Positions 18,345 through 24,891 of a stretch of 34,951 nt of DNA are shown piece by piece. The position numbers and the translations under genes were made by a program. The DNA lies in contig CATYDM010000019.1 in the NCBI GenBank assembly GCA_958405195.1, positions 1 to 34,951 of the forward strand, read 5' to 3'. The notes under the pieces were generated by a model, which was not told the origin of the DNA, searched no databases, and was given only the letters and a program-made list of their open reading frames with translations. The DNA comes from an uncultured Collinsella sp. (GTDB lineage: Bacteria > Actinomycetota > Coriobacteriia > Coriobacteriales > Coriobacteriaceae). The stretch's first letter is position 1, and every line of letters begins with the position of its first letter.

Positions 18345-19033
18345 ACGAGTTCTAGCACGCCTAGAATGACAGGCTGATGGAGCAGGTAGAACGGTAAGGC
18401 ATGCCGACCGAGGACTGCGAGCGCCGGGATGGGATTGGCGTATGCCCATGCTGGCGCTTCGAGGCTTGATACATTTACTGCCTGGGCAGTAAAAAAGCCG
18501 GTAAGGTACATAAAGACAAACGGAATGAGCGGATAGTAGTCTCCCGAAACAAAACCCGGGCCTGGGAATCCAAGCCATGCCAGGTAGGGGAGTGGGTAGA
18601 CCGCTTTTGGAATGCCCCAGGTTAGGGCAAATAGAATAAGGCACGCTGCGATGCCCCACGTGCTCGGTAATTTTTGGAGTAACGGACGGGTGAGTGCGAC
18701 CACCGCGGTGCACGCCGCCATGCAATAAATGATGCCAAAGTTTACCGAATCGTCGACTGATACCAGTGTCGTTGCCATCCATACGATCAAGGCTGCAGCT
18801 GCGTATTTGAGGGCGCGCTTAACGTTATTACGCGAGAGCGTGCACATCCAACCGGCGATAAACAAAAATACCCAGCTGATACTAGCGCGCCAGATGTCTT
18901 GAAAGACAGTCTGGGTAAACCAGGGCATATCCCAGTCGTACAGGTAGGCGAGATCGTAGCAAGCGTGAAAACCTGCCATTGAAATCATCGTAAACCCGCG
19001 GACGGTATCAAAGATAGTGATGCGTTTTTGCAT
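18329..19033 (-). CDS. DUF1624 (heparan-alpha-glucosaminide acetyltransferase-like) membrane protein
   Basis: The 234-residue protein is mostly membrane helices. It begins RITIFDTVRGFTMISMAGFH, the N-terminal signature of the DUF1624/HGSNAT catalytic-like family, and continues with HACYDLAYLYDWDMPWF. At least six hydrophobic segments are visible, including the late HALPFYLLHQPVILGVLEL, where histidines could line an acyl-transfer path. Function in bacteria is not established; transmembrane acyl transfer to a surface glycan is a plausible guess. Its start shares one base with the lexA stop, so it should be expressed from the LexA-controlled transcript. Confidence 0.8.
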   Translation of the reverse strand: MQKRITIFDTVRGFTMISMAGFHACYDLAYLYDWDMPWFTQTVFQDIWRASISWVFLFIAGWMCTLSRNNVKRALKYAAAALIVWMATTLVSVDDSVNFGIIYCMAACTAVVALTRPLLQKLPSTWGIAACLILFALTWGIPKAVYPLPYLAWLGFPGPGFVSGDYYPLIPFVFMYLTGFFTAQAVNVSSLEAPAWAYANPIPALAVLGRHALPFYLLHQPVILGVLELVYSVR

Positions 19034-19677
19034 TACGAGAACCGGCGCATCAAGCCGACGACTTTGCCCAAGATAACGGGATTCGTTGCATAGATAGGCT
19101 CCATGGTGTCATTCTCGGGCTGCAGGCGTACGCGTCCCTGCTCCTTGTAGAACGTCTTGACGGTCGCTGAACCATCAATCATGGCCACGACAATTTCGCC
19201 GTTCATGGCACTCTTTTGTTCACGGACAATGATGTAATCGCCATTGAAGATGCCGACATTGATCATTGAGCTCCCATGCACCTCAAGGATAAAGGAACCC
19301 TGATCGGTGGCGATTTCGGTCGGGATAGTAAAAGTGTCTTCGATATTCTGCTCGGCCAGAATGGGAATCCCAGCCGCGACGCGACCAACGAGCGGTAGCG
19401 AGACCGTTCCGCGAGGTGCGGTGGGCTCGTCAGATTTAGAAATTGAGACAGAGGAACCGTCCTCGTTAAAGAGTTCCAGGGCGCGCGGTTTGGTGGCATC
19501 GCGCTTGAGTAGCCCGCGCGTCTCCAGAGCAGATAGATGGGCGTGCACGGTGCTGGGGGAGGATAGGCCCACGGCAGAAGCCATCTCGCGCACGCTGGGC
19601 GGATAACCCTTCTCCTGCTGATATTCCTTGATGAAGTCGTAAATTTGCTGCTGACGCTTGGTAATTTTGCGAGCCAT
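19033..19677 (-). CDS. lexA: SOS repressor LexA
   Basis: The 214-residue repressor has an N-terminal winged helix (MARKITKRQQQIYDFIKEY, PPSVREMASAVGLSSPSTV) and a C-terminal S24 self-cleavage domain. The cleavage site is A102-G103 in VAAG, the catalytic serine S137 in HGSSM, and the general base K174 in ATVKTF. A longer in-frame extension to 19782 exists, but the ATG at 19677 starts the conserved protein and has AGAGGA upstream. Three CGAAC-N4-GTTCG-like boxes lie upstream, so it is almost certainly autoregulated. The DUF1624 gene follows in a TAATG overlap. Confidence 0.97.
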   Translation of the reverse strand: MARKITKRQQQIYDFIKEYQQEKGYPPSVREMASAVGLSSPSTVHAHLSALETRGLLKRDATKPRALELFNEDGSSVSISKSDEPTAPRGTVSLPLVGRVAAGIPILAEQNIEDTFTIPTEIATDQGSFILEVHGSSMINVGIFNGDYIIVREQKSAMNGEIVVAMIDGSATVKTFYKEQGRVRLQPENDTMEPIYATNPVILGKVVGLMRRFS

Positions 19678-19700
19678 CAGGGCATCCTCTCTACCCATGT

Positions 19701-19714
19701 CAAACAAATGTTCG
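19701..19714. promoter_or_regulatory. LexA box a
   Basis: CAAAC-AAAT-GTTCG, one mismatch from CGAAC-N4-GTTCG. It is nearest the lexA start (24 bases). Confidence 0.7.
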
Positions 19715-19722
19715 AATTTTGC

Positions 19723-19750
19723 TTGACAGGAACAACTGTTCGAAGATAAT
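19723..19750 (+). promoter_or_regulatory. Promoter of the LysM gene
   Basis: Consensus TTGACA at 19723-19728 and GATAAT at 19745-19750 with a 16-base spacer. LexA box b fills the spacer. Confidence 0.65.
19729..19742. promoter_or_regulatory. LexA box b
   Basis: GGAAC-AACT-GTTCG, one mismatch from the consensus dyad. It lies between the -35 and -10 of the rightward promoter, the same layout as at recA. Confidence 0.8.
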
Positions 19751-19754
19751 AATA
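19749..19754 (-). promoter_or_regulatory. Candidate lexA -10 element
   Basis: On the minus strand this reads TATTAT, identical to the recA -10. A 17-base spacer would contain LexA box c, but the matching -35 (TAGCGC) is poor, so the promoter is tentative. Confidence 0.4.
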
Positions 19755-19756
19755 AC

Positions 19757-19770
19757 CGAACATTCGTTCT
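19757..19770. promoter_or_regulatory. LexA box c
   Basis: CGAAC-ATTC-GTTCT, one mismatch from the consensus dyad. It starts exactly 28 bases after box b, which itself starts 28 after box a. Confidence 0.75.
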
Positions 19771-19837
19771 CGCGCTAGACATTTTTGTCCGCGCGGCTTG
19801 ATAAAACTGTTCTCAGCAAAACACGCGAGAGGAGAAC

Positions 19838-20290
19838 ATGATGAACGCAACGAATATGGTCCAGGGAAACCTCGCCCTTAAGCTCGAGACGCCTGCAGAA
19901 CCCACTTTTACGGTTGTTCAGGGTGGTCGTTCCGGCTTTCAGCCTTTGACCGCAAAGCCTGCTCGCAATCAGCAGGCTGTAGTCGCGCCGGGCCGCGTTG
20001 CCCTCAAGGTTCCGACGATTGTCGCCGTTGCCGTTGCGCTCACGCTCTTTTTTGTCCTCGCTACGTCTGTCTTTAGCGCTCGTCACGCAGCGTATGCCGA
20101 GTCCGTTTCCAACGTTACCTACGAGACCATTCGCGTTCAGCCTGGTGATTCTCTTTGGTCGCTTGCCGAGGAATATCCAATCGAAGGCCTTTCCACGCAA
20201 GAGACTTCCGACATGATCCGTAACGTCAATCATCTGGAGCAGGGTTCGCTCGCCGCCGGTGCGCATCTTAAGGTTCCTGCTCGTTCGTAA
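19838..20290 (+). CDS. LysM membrane protein, candidate SOS cell-division inhibitor (YneA/DivS-like)
   Basis: The 150-residue protein has a cytoplasmic N-terminus of about 60 residues, one membrane helix (VPTIVAVAVALTLFFVLATS, about 62-83) and an exported LysM domain (about 97-148: TIRVQPGDSLWSLAEEYPIE, ending AAGAHLKVPARS). LysM binds peptidoglycan. A short LysM protein divergent from lexA under LexA boxes matches the context of Bacillus YneA, and of related SOS division inhibitors in Corynebacterium and mycobacteria. The sequence shows architecture and context only; the division-inhibitor role is inferred. GAGAGGAG precedes the ATG at 19838; a second ATG at 19841 is possible. Confidence 0.8.
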   Translation: MMNATNMVQGNLALKLETPAEPTFTVVQGGRSGFQPLTAKPARNQQAVVAPGRVALKVPTIVAVAVALTLFFVLATSVFSARHAAYAESVSNVTYETIRVQPGDSLWSLAEEYPIEGLSTQETSDMIRNVNHLEQGSLAAGAHLKVPARS

Positions 20291-20303
20291 TCATTATCGC
20301 GCT

Positions 20304-20347
20304 GCGCATGGTACCCTTGTTATCGTTTAAGAGGAGGTACCATGCGC
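20304..20347 (+). promoter_or_regulatory. Hairpin sequestering the nrdR start codon
   Basis: GCGCATGGTACC at 20304-20315 is the exact reverse complement of GGTACCATGCGC at 20336-20347. The 20-base loop (20316-20335) carries most of the Shine-Dalgarno sequence (GAGGAGG, 20331-20337), and the right arm contains the nrdR ATG at 20342-20344. In mRNA this would bury the start codon in a 12-bp stem. Confidence 0.7.
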
Positions 20348-20785
20348 TGTCCTAAATGCGGCAAGGCACATACCCGCGTCGTTGATTCCCGTATGCAGGA
20401 GTCAAATAACACCATTAAGCGCCGTCGCGAATGTTGCTCGTGTAACTACCGCTTTACAACGTTCGAGCGATGCGAAGACCCAATTGAGGTCATTAAGTCG
20501 GACGGAACTAAGCAGCGGTTCGATCGCAATAAGCTGCTCGTCGGATTGATGCGCGCCACCATCAAGCGTGATATCGACACTAAGAAGCTCAATGAGATTA
20601 TCGACGACATCGAGGTCGAGCTGCGCTCTCGCACGCTGACGGCCGTCACGTCGCATGAGTTGGGTGACATGGTGCTCAAACGCTTGGCCAAGATCGACAA
20701 GGTGGCGTACATCCGCTTTGCCTCGGTCTACCGCGATTTCAAAGACGTCGATGAGTTTCTGCAAGAGCTCGACAAGCTAAGGTGA
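20342..20785 (+). CDS. nrdR: Transcriptional repressor NrdR
   Basis: The 147-residue protein is a complete NrdR, the ATP/dATP-sensing repressor of ribonucleotide reductase genes. The zinc ribbon uses C3, C6, C31 and C34 (RCPKCGKAHTRVVDSR, then RRRECCSCNYRFTTFER). The ATP-cone follows (IEVIKSDGTKQRFDRNKLL) and the protein ends KDVDEFLQELDKLR. GAGGAGG lies four bases before the ATG. No nrd operon is visible, so its targets are elsewhere. It sits between an SOS gene and dut, which fits nucleotide-pool control. The start region lies in a perfect hairpin. Confidence 0.97.
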   Translation: MRCPKCGKAHTRVVDSRMQESNNTIKRRRECCSCNYRFTTFERCEDPIEVIKSDGTKQRFDRNKLLVGLMRATIKRDIDTKKLNEIIDDIEVELRSRTLTAVTSHELGDMVLKRLAKIDKVAYIRFASVYRDFKDVDEFLQELDKLR

Positions 20786-20789
20786 TTTC

Positions 20790-21233
20790 ATGTCCAACAT
20801 TACCGTTAACATTAAGCGTCTCGACCCAACCGTCGAGCTTCCCAAATACGCCCATCCCACGGATGCCGGCCTGGACCTGCGTTCCAACGAGGATTTCAAT
20901 CTGAAGCCTTTTGAGCGTCGTCTGGTCTCCACGGGCCTAGCTATCGCCCTGCCTGACGGCTACGCCGGCTTTGTCCAGCCCCGCAGCGGCCTAGCCATTA
21001 AGCAGGGCCTGTCCATAGTCAACACTCCTGGCCTCATCGATGCCCACTACCGAGGAGAACTCAAAGTCATCCTCATCAATCTAGACCCCACGAACAACAT
21101 CCAAATCAACAAAGGCGACCGCATCGCCCAACTCGTCATCCAAGAAGTCCCCACGGTTAACCTCGTAGAAGTAGAAGAACTAGACGAAACCGACCGAGGC
21201 AAAGGAGGCTTCGGCTCCAGCGGCGTCGCTTAG
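20790..21233 (+). CDS. dut: dUTP diphosphatase
   Basis: The 147-residue trimeric-type dUTPase hydrolyses dUTP to dUMP. All five motifs are present: AGLDLRS (about 26-32), PRSGLA (64-69), GLIDAHYRGE (81-90), GDRIAQL (109-115) and the C-terminal arm RGKGGFGSSG (136-145). It starts four bases after nrdR with AAGGTGA upstream. From about codon 66 onward the coding strand becomes C/A-rich with many A-ending codons, unlike its 5' half and its neighbours. The catalytic set is intact, so the gene should be functional. The shift ends just before the palindromic region at 21269. Confidence 0.96.
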   Translation: MSNITVNIKRLDPTVELPKYAHPTDAGLDLRSNEDFNLKPFERRLVSTGLAIALPDGYAGFVQPRSGLAIKQGLSIVNTPGLIDAHYRGELKVILINLDPTNNIQINKGDRIAQLVIQEVPTVNLVEVEELDETDRGKGGFGSSGVA

Positions 21234-21268
21234 TCTTTTGCTTCGTTGAACGGAGTGTCGTATTGGCC

Positions 21269-21372
21269 GCTCGCCCCTGGGAGGCCCCTATATATCATCC
21301 CGTGCTCAAACATTCTCGCTTCGCTGCGAAACTGCGCGCGGGACGATATATAGGGGCCTCCCAGGGGCGAGC
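21269..21372 (-). repeat. Palindromic element A
   Basis: A 28-base left arm (21269-21296) is the exact reverse complement of the right arm (21345-21372). The pairing continues inward six more positions with one mismatch. The 48-base interior (21297-21344) is the reverse complement of the interior of element B, apart from a 9-base length difference and a few substitutions. Orientation is set by the core, taking B as plus. Confidence 0.9.
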
Positions 21373-21447
21373 TATGCCTACGTGCTCGCAACCATCCATG
21401 GTTCCCAATCAAAACCGTTTGCTGTATCTAAAAGCTGTATCCAACTA

Positions 21448-21494
21448 GTAACCCGATGCGACAAAGAGACAACCCCTTTGTCGCATCGGGTTAC
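21448..21494. terminator. 19-bp perfect palindrome P, possible bidirectional terminator
   Basis: GTAACCCGATGCGACAAAG at 21448-21466 pairs perfectly with 21476-21494 around a 9-base loop (AGACAACCC). It sits midway between convergent genes. Neither flank has a strong T-run, so intrinsic termination is plausible but not certain. Confidence 0.55.
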
Positions 21495-21569
21495 TTGGAT
21501 TACTTGTATTTGAGTTCATCTTCTCTGCTTTACTCGGGTAACCGGTATATCTGCTGGTATGTACATGTA

Positions 21570-21682
21570 GCTGTGGCGCAGGCCGCCCACACATATCGTC
21601 CCCCGCGCAGTTTCGCAGCGAGCGAAGCGAAGCGAGAATGTTTGAGCATGGAATGATATGTGTGGGCGGCCTGCGCCACAGC
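21570..21682 (+). repeat. Palindromic element B
   Basis: The 28-base left arm (21570-21597) is the exact reverse complement of the right arm (21655-21682). The interior of 57 bases contains GCGCAGTTTCGCAGCGA and GAGAATGTTTGAGCA, which element A carries in inverted orientation. Its arms differ from those of A across most positions yet pair perfectly. It ends 13 bases before the stop codon of the minus-strand gene. Confidence 0.9.
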
Positions 21683-21695
21683 GGACGGTAAGACG

Positions 21696-22997
21696 CTAGC
21701 GGATGTGCGCTGGCTTATCGCCCCAGTAGAAGCGGCAGAAGGCTCGTTTGCGCTTTTGGGGTTTGCCTACGAGTTCCATGGTGGCGATGGCGATGTCTTC
21801 GGCTGCGCGGGGGCGGCGTAGTACTTCGCCGTTGATGAGTAGGGCTTTGAGTGATTCGGGATGGTCGTGCAGGTGGCGCAACGTTACGATGAGCTCTCGT
21901 GCCGTGGTGACGTGCATGCTGGCGCCCATGCCGGTGAGCATAGTGGTGTTGGCCTTTTCCTGGCCATATGACTTGCCCAGCAGGATCATCGGCAGATGCG
22001 CGCAGAGGCACTCGGTGACCGTGAGTCCGCCCGATTTGAGGATTGCCAGGTCGCAGCCGTGCATGAGGGCCGCCATATCGTCGACATAGTCCAACACCGT
22101 GACGTTTTCGAGCTTCATGGCATCGAAGAGCGTCTTCAGCCGGGTGGCATACTCCACGTCTTTGCCGGGTAAAAAGACAAAGTGCATGTCTTCGAAGCTG
22201 CGCAGGAAGGGGAGGGTGTGGTCCATCGCCGCGCGAAAGCGGACGTAAGGCTGGGGCAAGCTGGCGCCGGCCATTACCAGCACGACGGTCTTGTCGGCGG
22301 GGAGATTGAACTTGGCTAGCTCTTCCTCGCGATCGTAATCCGTGTCGAATCCGGCGCGAATAGGAATGCCGGTAATGCGAATCTTTGCCTCGGACACCTT
22401 GCGCGGACGCAGCGTTTCGGCCATAAATTCGTTGGCAACACAGAATAGATCGGTGTCCTTGTGGGGCCACCAGCCCTCGACTTCGTAGTCGCTCGGTACG
22501 CAGATGACCGGATAATCGATACCCGTAATTACGCGGGCGCCAACGGCAACATTGGCTGCCGTGATGTGCGTTGCGACCACGGCTATGGGCCTTCGACTAC
22601 GAATATATTCGTTGAAGCCGGGGAACATAATTCGCGACCATGCCGTGCCGCCACCCCAGAGAAGATGCCCCGTAAGCGTATATCGCCAGGTCAGGTCGTA
22701 AATGGGGCGCGTGGCTCCCGTAAAAGAAGCCGCGGTCTTATTGCCGTCGAATTTAATGCGTCCAAAATCAAGGATATCGAGCACTTCAATCTCAACATCC
22801 TCGGGGATGCCATTGGTGCCGCGGATGAGGTCGAATGCCTGCGCAATCGCGTTGGCGGCGGCTTTGTGGCCCGATCCAACCGATGCGTGCACAATGGTTA
22901 CCAGGGGTTTTTGTGCAGGTAAAACGGTCATTTGCTCCGGTTGGGGAGTGGCTTGCATGGGCAGGGGAGCGCTATTGCCCGTCTGCGTTTGATCCAT
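21696..22997 (-). CDS. MGDG-synthase/UgtP-like glycosyltransferase
   Basis: The 433-residue protein resembles the MGDG-synthase and processive diacylglycerol glucosyltransferase (UgtP) branch of the GT28/MurG fold. The N-terminal motif VHASVGSGHKAAANAIAQAF (from residue 36) is typical, followed by a Rossmann-like half. The C-terminal half holds the donor site (VMAGASLPQPY, VLDYVDDMAALMHGCDLAILKSGGLTVTE and ILLGKSYGQEKANT). Its likely role is transfer of a sugar to diacylglycerol to make glycolipid or a lipoteichoic acid anchor. The reading frame is open to 23414, but AAGGGGAG sits just before the ATG at 22997. It is divergent from trxB. Confidence 0.83.
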   Translation of the reverse strand: MDQTQTGNSAPLPMQATPQPEQMTVLPAQKPLVTIVHASVGSGHKAAANAIAQAFDLIRGTNGIPEDVEIEVLDILDFGRIKFDGNKTAASFTGATRPIYDLTWRYTLTGHLLWGGGTAWSRIMFPGFNEYIRSRRPIAVVATHITAANVAVGARVITGIDYPVICVPSDYEVEGWWPHKDTDLFCVANEFMAETLRPRKVSEAKIRITGIPIRAGFDTDYDREEELAKFNLPADKTVVLVMAGASLPQPYVRFRAAMDHTLPFLRSFEDMHFVFLPGKDVEYATRLKTLFDAMKLENVTVLDYVDDMAALMHGCDLAILKSGGLTVTECLCAHLPMILLGKSYGQEKANTTMLTGMGASMHVTTARELIVTLRHLHDHPESLKALLINGEVLRRPRAAEDIAIATMELVGKPQKRKRAFCRFYWGDKPAHIR

Positions 22998-23033
22998 CGA
23001 TAACTCCCCTTCAGCTTTGTTACGCGATTTAAC

Positions 23034-23039
23034 ATTGTA
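23034..23039 (-). promoter_or_regulatory. Candidate -10 for the glycosyltransferase gene
   Basis: On the minus strand this reads TACAAT, 37 bases before the ATG at 22997. No clear -35 is seen. Confidence 0.35.
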
Positions 23040-23114
23040 GTGCATGAGTGTCATGTTCACGTAAATTTGGGTATGAGCGCAAAGAACGACAACGTTTCGA
23101 CGAGAGGATTCTTC

Positions 23115-24053
23115 ATGACTACCGATCAGCCGATTGATGTTGCGATTATCGGTGGAGGCCCCGCGGGCTATGCTGCCGCCATTTACGCTGCGCGTGCCAA
23201 CCTGACGACGACCGTGATTGAGCAGGGCATGTCGGGTGGACAGATCGCCACGACCAATGAAGTCGAGAACTATCCGGGCATTCCGCTCTTGAGTGGCGCC
23301 GAACTCGGCGAGCGTTTTCAGCAGCATGCAGAGGGCTTGGGAGCTCAGGTCGCATGGAGCATGGTTACGGGTATCGATTACGATGCCGATGCAGCGCTGT
23401 TTACGGTGCATCACGATATGGGCGATACGCTGGCCTCGAGCGTTATCGCTTGCATGGGTGCCACGCCGCGATCTGCTGGTTTTGTTGGCGAGGATACGTA
23501 TCGCGGTCGTGGCGTTTCATATTGCGCAACATGTGACGGCATGTTCTTCCGCGGCAAACAGGTCTTTGTCATCGGCGGCGGCAATGCTGCCTGCGAGGAG
23601 GCTCTGTTCCTGTCAGATATTGCCAGCAGTGTGACCATCGTGCTGCGCCGCGACCAGTTTCGTGCTCCTGATGGTGTTGTTCAGAAAGTACTCGAAAAGG
23701 ACAATATTACAGTTAGGTACCAAACTAGTATTGTTGAGCTTTCTGGTGAAGCGATGCCCACGACAATTACGTTCAAGGACAATGCAAGCGGTATGACGCA
23801 TGCTGAGACCTTTGAGCCCGGCTCGTTTGGCATCTTTGTCTTTACCGGGACGCAACCCCATACCGAGCTTGTTGAGCATTTAGTCGATCTGGCGCCTGAT
23901 GGCGGCATTCTGACTGATGAATCCATGTCGACCCGCACGCCAGGTCTATTTGCCGCTGGCGACATCCGTTCCAAGCGTTTACGCCAGGTTGTGACCGCCG
24001 TTTCTGACGGAGCCATAGCAGCATCTAGTGTATACGCGTTTCTCGGTGGATAA
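23115..24053 (+). CDS. trxB: Thioredoxin reductase
   Basis: The 312-residue flavoprotein reduces thioredoxin with NADPH. The FAD-binding motif GGGPAGYAAAIYAARA starts at residue 13. The redox-active CATC is C137 and C140 in SYCATCDGMFF. The NADPH site is VIGGGNAACEEALFL, and the C-terminal FAD motif is TPGLFAAGDIRSKRLRQVVTA. The frame is open from 23040, but GAGAGGA at 23102-23108 and the conserved N-terminus favour ATG 23115. A terminator follows. No trxA is adjacent. Confidence 0.96.
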   Translation: MTTDQPIDVAIIGGGPAGYAAAIYAARANLTTTVIEQGMSGGQIATTNEVENYPGIPLLSGAELGERFQQHAEGLGAQVAWSMVTGIDYDADAALFTVHHDMGDTLASSVIACMGATPRSAGFVGEDTYRGRGVSYCATCDGMFFRGKQVFVIGGGNAACEEALFLSDIASSVTIVLRRDQFRAPDGVVQKVLEKDNITVRYQTSIVELSGEAMPTTITFKDNASGMTHAETFEPGSFGIFVFTGTQPHTELVEHLVDLAPDGGILTDESMSTRTPGLFAAGDIRSKRLRQVVTAVSDGAIAASSVYAFLGG

Positions 24054-24094
24054 GTACGATAATATATCTTATGTAAGGTTGTTATCTATTAACT

Positions 24095-24136
24095 AAATGG
24101 CGGGACGATGCATCAGTGCACTGTCCCGCCATTTTT
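24095..24136 (+). terminator. Terminator of trxB
   Basis: AAATGGCGGGAC at 24095-24106 pairs perfectly with GTCCCGCCATTT at 24123-24134, ending in a run of five T residues. It is a strong intrinsic terminator. Confidence 0.9.
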
Positions 24137-24151
24137 CTTGCCGGCTATGTG

Positions 24152-24182
24152 GTATTCAAAACTAGATAATCTTGAATACAAT
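24152..24182 (+). promoter_or_regulatory. Promoter/operator of the DUF1836 gene
   Basis: GTATTCAA at 24152-24159 and TTGAATAC at 24172-24179 form a perfect 8-bp dyad with a 12-base spacer. TACAAT at 24177-24182 is a good -10, and a weak -35 (ATTCAA, 24154-24159) lies in the left arm, so the dyad covers the promoter. The first 17 bases recur upstream of the DegV gene at 25820-25836. Confidence 0.55.
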
Positions 24183-24206
24183 ATAGAAGATGAACGGAGG
24201 ACCTTT

Positions 24207-24818
24207 ATGAATCACGTTAAACACGTTATCCCGATGTCTGATTCGTCGGTCAGCATTAAACCTGAGGATATTCAGCCCACTGTGCTGCCTGATGCATTTA
24301 TTCAGTCCGATATCGTACGCAAACTCAATACGTTGAGTCTGCCGCGCTATGACCAGTTGCCCAATGTGACGCTCTACCGCGACCAGGTCATTGAGTATGT
24401 TGCGCTGTGGATGGAGCCGCTGTCCCTTTGCGTTGAGCAGCCTATCATTACGCCATCGATGATCAATAACTACGTAAAGGTCGGCCTAGTGCCTGCTCCG
24501 GTCAAAAAGCAATATGGCCGCGAGCAGATTGCCCGCCTGATCGCTATCTGCATCTTTAAGCAGGTACTACCTATTACTGCTGTGCAGGCACTCTTTAACA
24601 TTCAGCGTTTGAGCTACGATGCCCCGACGGCCTTTGATTATGTGGTCGATCAGCTCGAGGCATCGATTCGTGCGGCGTTTTCCGTCGAGCAGACTCCCGT
24701 GCCCGATACGGCGCATCAGGTAACGCGTGAGTCGCTGCTTGTGCGTAGCGCGGTATCGTCCTTCGTTTCGAAGGCTTACTTGATGAGCTATCTCAAGTTC
24801 AACGGGTTTAATAGCTAG
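24207..24818 (+). CDS. DUF1836 protein, probable HTH regulator
   Basis: The 203-residue protein matches DUF1836. The family core is seen at about residues 85-130: PIITPSMINNYVKVGLVPAP, then KKQYGREQIARLIAICIFKQVLPI. This resembles a MerR-type winged helix-turn-helix. No membrane segment or enzymatic motif is present. ACGGAGG at 24194-24200 supports the ATG at 24207 over the longer frame from 24108. It lies next to, and converges on, a DegV gene; a shared 17-base upstream sequence suggests it may regulate itself and degV. The DNA-binding role is an inference from the fold. Confidence 0.78.
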   Translation: MNHVKHVIPMSDSSVSIKPEDIQPTVLPDAFIQSDIVRKLNTLSLPRYDQLPNVTLYRDQVIEYVALWMEPLSLCVEQPIITPSMINNYVKVGLVPAPVKKQYGREQIARLIAICIFKQVLPITAVQALFNIQRLSYDAPTAFDYVVDQLEASIRAAFSVEQTPVPDTAHQVTRESLLVRSAVSSFVSKAYLMSYLKFNGFNS

Positions 24819-24830
24819 CCGACGTATAAA

Positions 24831-24872
24831 ACGGGCGGTACAAAGAGCCATCTGTCGCTTTGTACCGCCCGT
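24831..24872. terminator. Bidirectional terminator between DUF1836 and DegV genes
   Basis: ACGGGCGGTACAAAG at 24831-24845 pairs perfectly with CTTTGTACCGCCCGT at 24858-24872. ATTTTTG follows on the plus strand, and TTTTAT follows on the minus strand, so it can serve both convergent genes. Confidence 0.9.
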
Positions 24873-24891
24873 ATTTTTGCTTGATTGGACT

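Larger units (their letters stand above)
21234..21695. other. Convergent intergenic region with three perfect palindromes
   Basis: The 462-base gap between dut and the minus-strand glycosyltransferase holds no credible gene. Short ORFs here read through the palindromes on both strands. Elements A (21269-21372), P (21448-21494) and B (21570-21682) occupy over half of it. Confidence 0.75.

Noticed and set aside
21263..21656. Short ORFs on both strands in the palindromic region
   Set aside because: They read through the inverted arms and cores, and the mirrored peptides are a by-product of the palindromes.
21269..21682. CRISPR array
   Set aside because: Only two copies, in opposite orientation, with variable arms and no regular spacers.
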